Below are positions 62,451-64,000 of a stretch of 64,000 nt of DNA, in pieces. Every line of letters begins with the position of its first letter. Positions within the stretch are counted from its first letter, which is position 1. The stretch is from assembly GCF_048595595.1 (NCBI RefSeq), contig NZ_CP184347.1. The stretch is one strand, 5' to 3'. This stretch comes from Bacteroides pyogenes_A (GTDB lineage Bacteria > Bacteroidota > Bacteroidia > Bacteroidales > Bacteroidaceae). The position numbers and the translations under genes were made by a program. The notes under the pieces were generated by a model. That model saw nothing but the letters and a program-made list of their open reading frames with translations. It ran no database searches and was not told the origin of the DNA.

Positions 62451-64000
62451 ATGAGAATTATGATGAATGAAAAAACAATAAACGAACAATATGCCTACAT
62501 AAGCATTTTGCTCCAAGAAAAAAGGCTCAAGGAAGCATTGACACAACTGGAGTCTTTGCTCTGGCAGTGTGCCGACTGGAAACTGCGAACGCACTTGGAG
62601 CAGCTGCAAACTTCGTACAACTACATGTTGGATTACATGCGTCAGGGAGCAGACGACCCCGAACGTCCGGAAGTATATCGTAAACTGTTGAAAGAAGCCT
62701 GGGAAATTGCCGATCGGGCAAGGTTGTTCACACTCGATGGCGTATCCTCCAAATATTATCATATCGTGCGGCATACCGCTCAAACGACAGATTCCGGTAC
62801 AAACAATCCGACACAAACGACGCATATCCTCGAAGGTTTTAATGATGATTTGGCCATAAGCGGATTACAGTCGGACGAAAAAATAGATGAAGCCCTGAAA
62901 CGGCACGAAAACGCCCTTAAAACACTTTTTCTAAACACATGGACCAATAGCGGATGGAGCGATGATGAAGAGAAAAACGCGCAGGCTATGCTTACATCCG
63001 AATTGTCCGGCGCAAACGATTTGTGCTTGTTTGCCAGCGCCGTGACGTTAAGCCTGATGGAATGTTTCGACTTGAGCAAAGCCATGTGGCTGCTGGATGC
63101 CTACACGCACCCCAACGTAAGCGTATCTCAAAGAGCAGTGGTCGGTTTGCTCATCGTCTTACACATATACCGGAATCGAATTTATCTTTATCCGGAACTG
63201 ATTCAAAGAATCGTACTTATGGGCGATACCGGTTCTTTCAAGGAAGACGTCGCCCGCATCTACCGTCAGTTATTGCTTGCTCAGGAAACGGAAAAGATTG
63301 ACAAGAAGATGAGGGAAGAGATTATACCGGAAATGATGAAAAGCGTCTCCTCCATACGCGATATGCGGTTCGGCCTGGAAGAAAGCGATGATGAAAGCGA
63401 TGATAAAAATCCGGATTGGATGGACGCTTTCGAACAAAGCGGACTTGGCGACAAGCTTCGGGAGATGAGTGAGTTGCAAATGGAAGGAGCCGATGTATAT
63501 ATGAGTACATTTGCTGCCTTGAAGAATTTTCCTTTCTTCAGAGAGATTCACAACTGGTTCTATCCGTTCAGCAAACAGCAACCCGATGTTTACCGGATAT
63601 TAAAAGACGCGAAGGAAAAGAAGGGCACGCTGGACTTCATTCTCGAAACAGGTTTCTTCAGCAACAGCGACAAATATTCCTTTTTATTCATAATCCAACA
63701 GCTCCCCAAAGCGCAAAAAGAAATGTTGCTAAGCCAACTGAGCAGTCAGCAGGAACAGATTTCGGAAATGGCGGAACAGTCGAATGTGGAGAATATCAAA
63801 CAATTCAACGAGCGTCCCGGAACCATCAGCAATCAATACCTGCAAGACTTGTATCGTTTCTTCAAACTCAGCACACGACGACAGGAATTCAGAGATTTCT
63901 TCAAAGAAAAACTCGACTTGCACCATATCCCGGCGCTTAGCAATATGCTTTCTCAAAAAGAGGTGCTGTTCCCCATCGCCGACTTCTACCTGAAAAAAGA
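62451..64000 (+). CDS. Large unknown protein, 3' end outside window
   Basis: An open frame runs from ATG 62451 (MRIMMNEKTINEQYAYISIL) to the window edge, 516 codons and continuing. MNEKTINEQ at 62463 is an alternative start. No signal peptide or membrane segment is seen. It is helical throughout; EQYAYISILLQEKRLKEALTQLESLL at the start resembles a TPR-like pair. An acidic patch (EESDDESDDKNPD) lies near residue 310. I do not recognise the family and propose no function beyond a repeat-type scaffold. Confidence 0.78.
   Translation, partial: MRIMMNEKTINEQYAYISILLQEKRLKEALTQLESLLWQCADWKLRTHLEQLQTSYNYMLDYMRQGADDPERPEVYRKLLKEAWEIADRARLFTLDGVSSKYYHIVRHTAQTTDSGTNNPTQTTHILEGFNDDLAISGLQSDEKIDEALKRHENALKTLFLNTWTNSGWSDDEEKNAQAMLTSELSGANDLCLFASAVTLSLMECFDLSKAMWLLDAYTHPNVSVSQRAVVGLLIVLHIYRNRIYLYPELIQRIVLMGDTGSFKEDVARIYRQLLLAQETEKIDKKMREEIIPEMMKSVSSIRDMRFGLEESDDESDDKNPDWMDAFEQSGLGDKLREMSELQMEGADVYMSTFAALKNFPFFREIHNWFYPFSKQQPDVYRILKDAKEKKGTLDFILETGFFSNSDKYSFLFIIQQLPKAQKEMLLSQLSSQQEQISEMAEQSNVENIKQFNERPGTISNQYLQDLYRFFKLSTRRQEFRDFFKEKLDLHHIPALSNMLSQKEVLFPIADFYLKK

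Overview
The window is chromosomal DNA from a Bacteroides-type gut bacterium. Three things point there. The primary sigma factor is the short Bacteroidetes form. Promoters repeatedly match the Bacteroides -33 TTTG / -7 TAnnTTTG consensus. There is a SusC/SusD locus with an ECF sigma/FecR pair, lipoproteins with Bacteroides lipoboxes and a DOT-type integrase. No tRNA or CRISPR array was seen; the one clear stable RNA is RNase P RNA.

Layout. 1-2423: 5' part of an exported protein gene, then a 2-kb gene-free stretch full of repeats, including a 676-bp segment bounded by perfect 26-bp inverted repeats. 2424-7353: rpoD, a DegP/HtrA protease, and a coupled pair for murein peptide salvage (NlpC/P60 endopeptidase plus exported dipeptide epimerase). 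7549-23513: rnpB and housekeeping genes (YihY, nitroreductase, ribE, glnS, TPR, DedA, tpx, DUF4494, YggS, DHOD-like, PhoH, folC, RidA, DUF805, creatininase family), with a predicted ~90-nt small RNA and a 31-bp perfect palindrome before glnS.

23903-33071 is a nested insertion. A ~1.03-kb IS982-family element with 19-bp ends is split near codon 7 of its transposase by an 8.1-kb mobilizable element. Removing the element between two TAACTTTG core copies restores the transposase frame exactly. The element carries a DOT-like tyrosine recombinase, a RhuM-like protein, a primase/helicase-like ATPase, a MobV relaxase with a likely oriT, and as cargo a secreted C10 (streptopain-type) cysteine protease next to an unknown lipoprotein.

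33191-43864: a small lipoprotein, then a polysaccharide utilization locus read leftward: ECF sigma, FecR anti-sigma, SusC with STN domain, SusD-like, GH18 lipoprotein, DUF1735-LamG and DUF1735-F5/8C lipoproteins. This resembles loci acting on host N-glycans. 44756-51812: one menaquinone operon (HAD-hotdog fusion, menF, menD, menB, menC, menE). The hotdog half probably supplies the DHNA-CoA thioesterase; no menH is present. 52355-64000: a LysR regulator, a hypothetical gene, clpB, pheS, an MFS transporter, nth, pgk, and the start of a large unknown gene cut by the window end.

A theme of the gene-free stretches is degenerate 19-22-bp tandem arrays and sequence copies offset by 64-66 bp. Two of the arrays share a GCCCGCCG-type core at opposite ends of the window.
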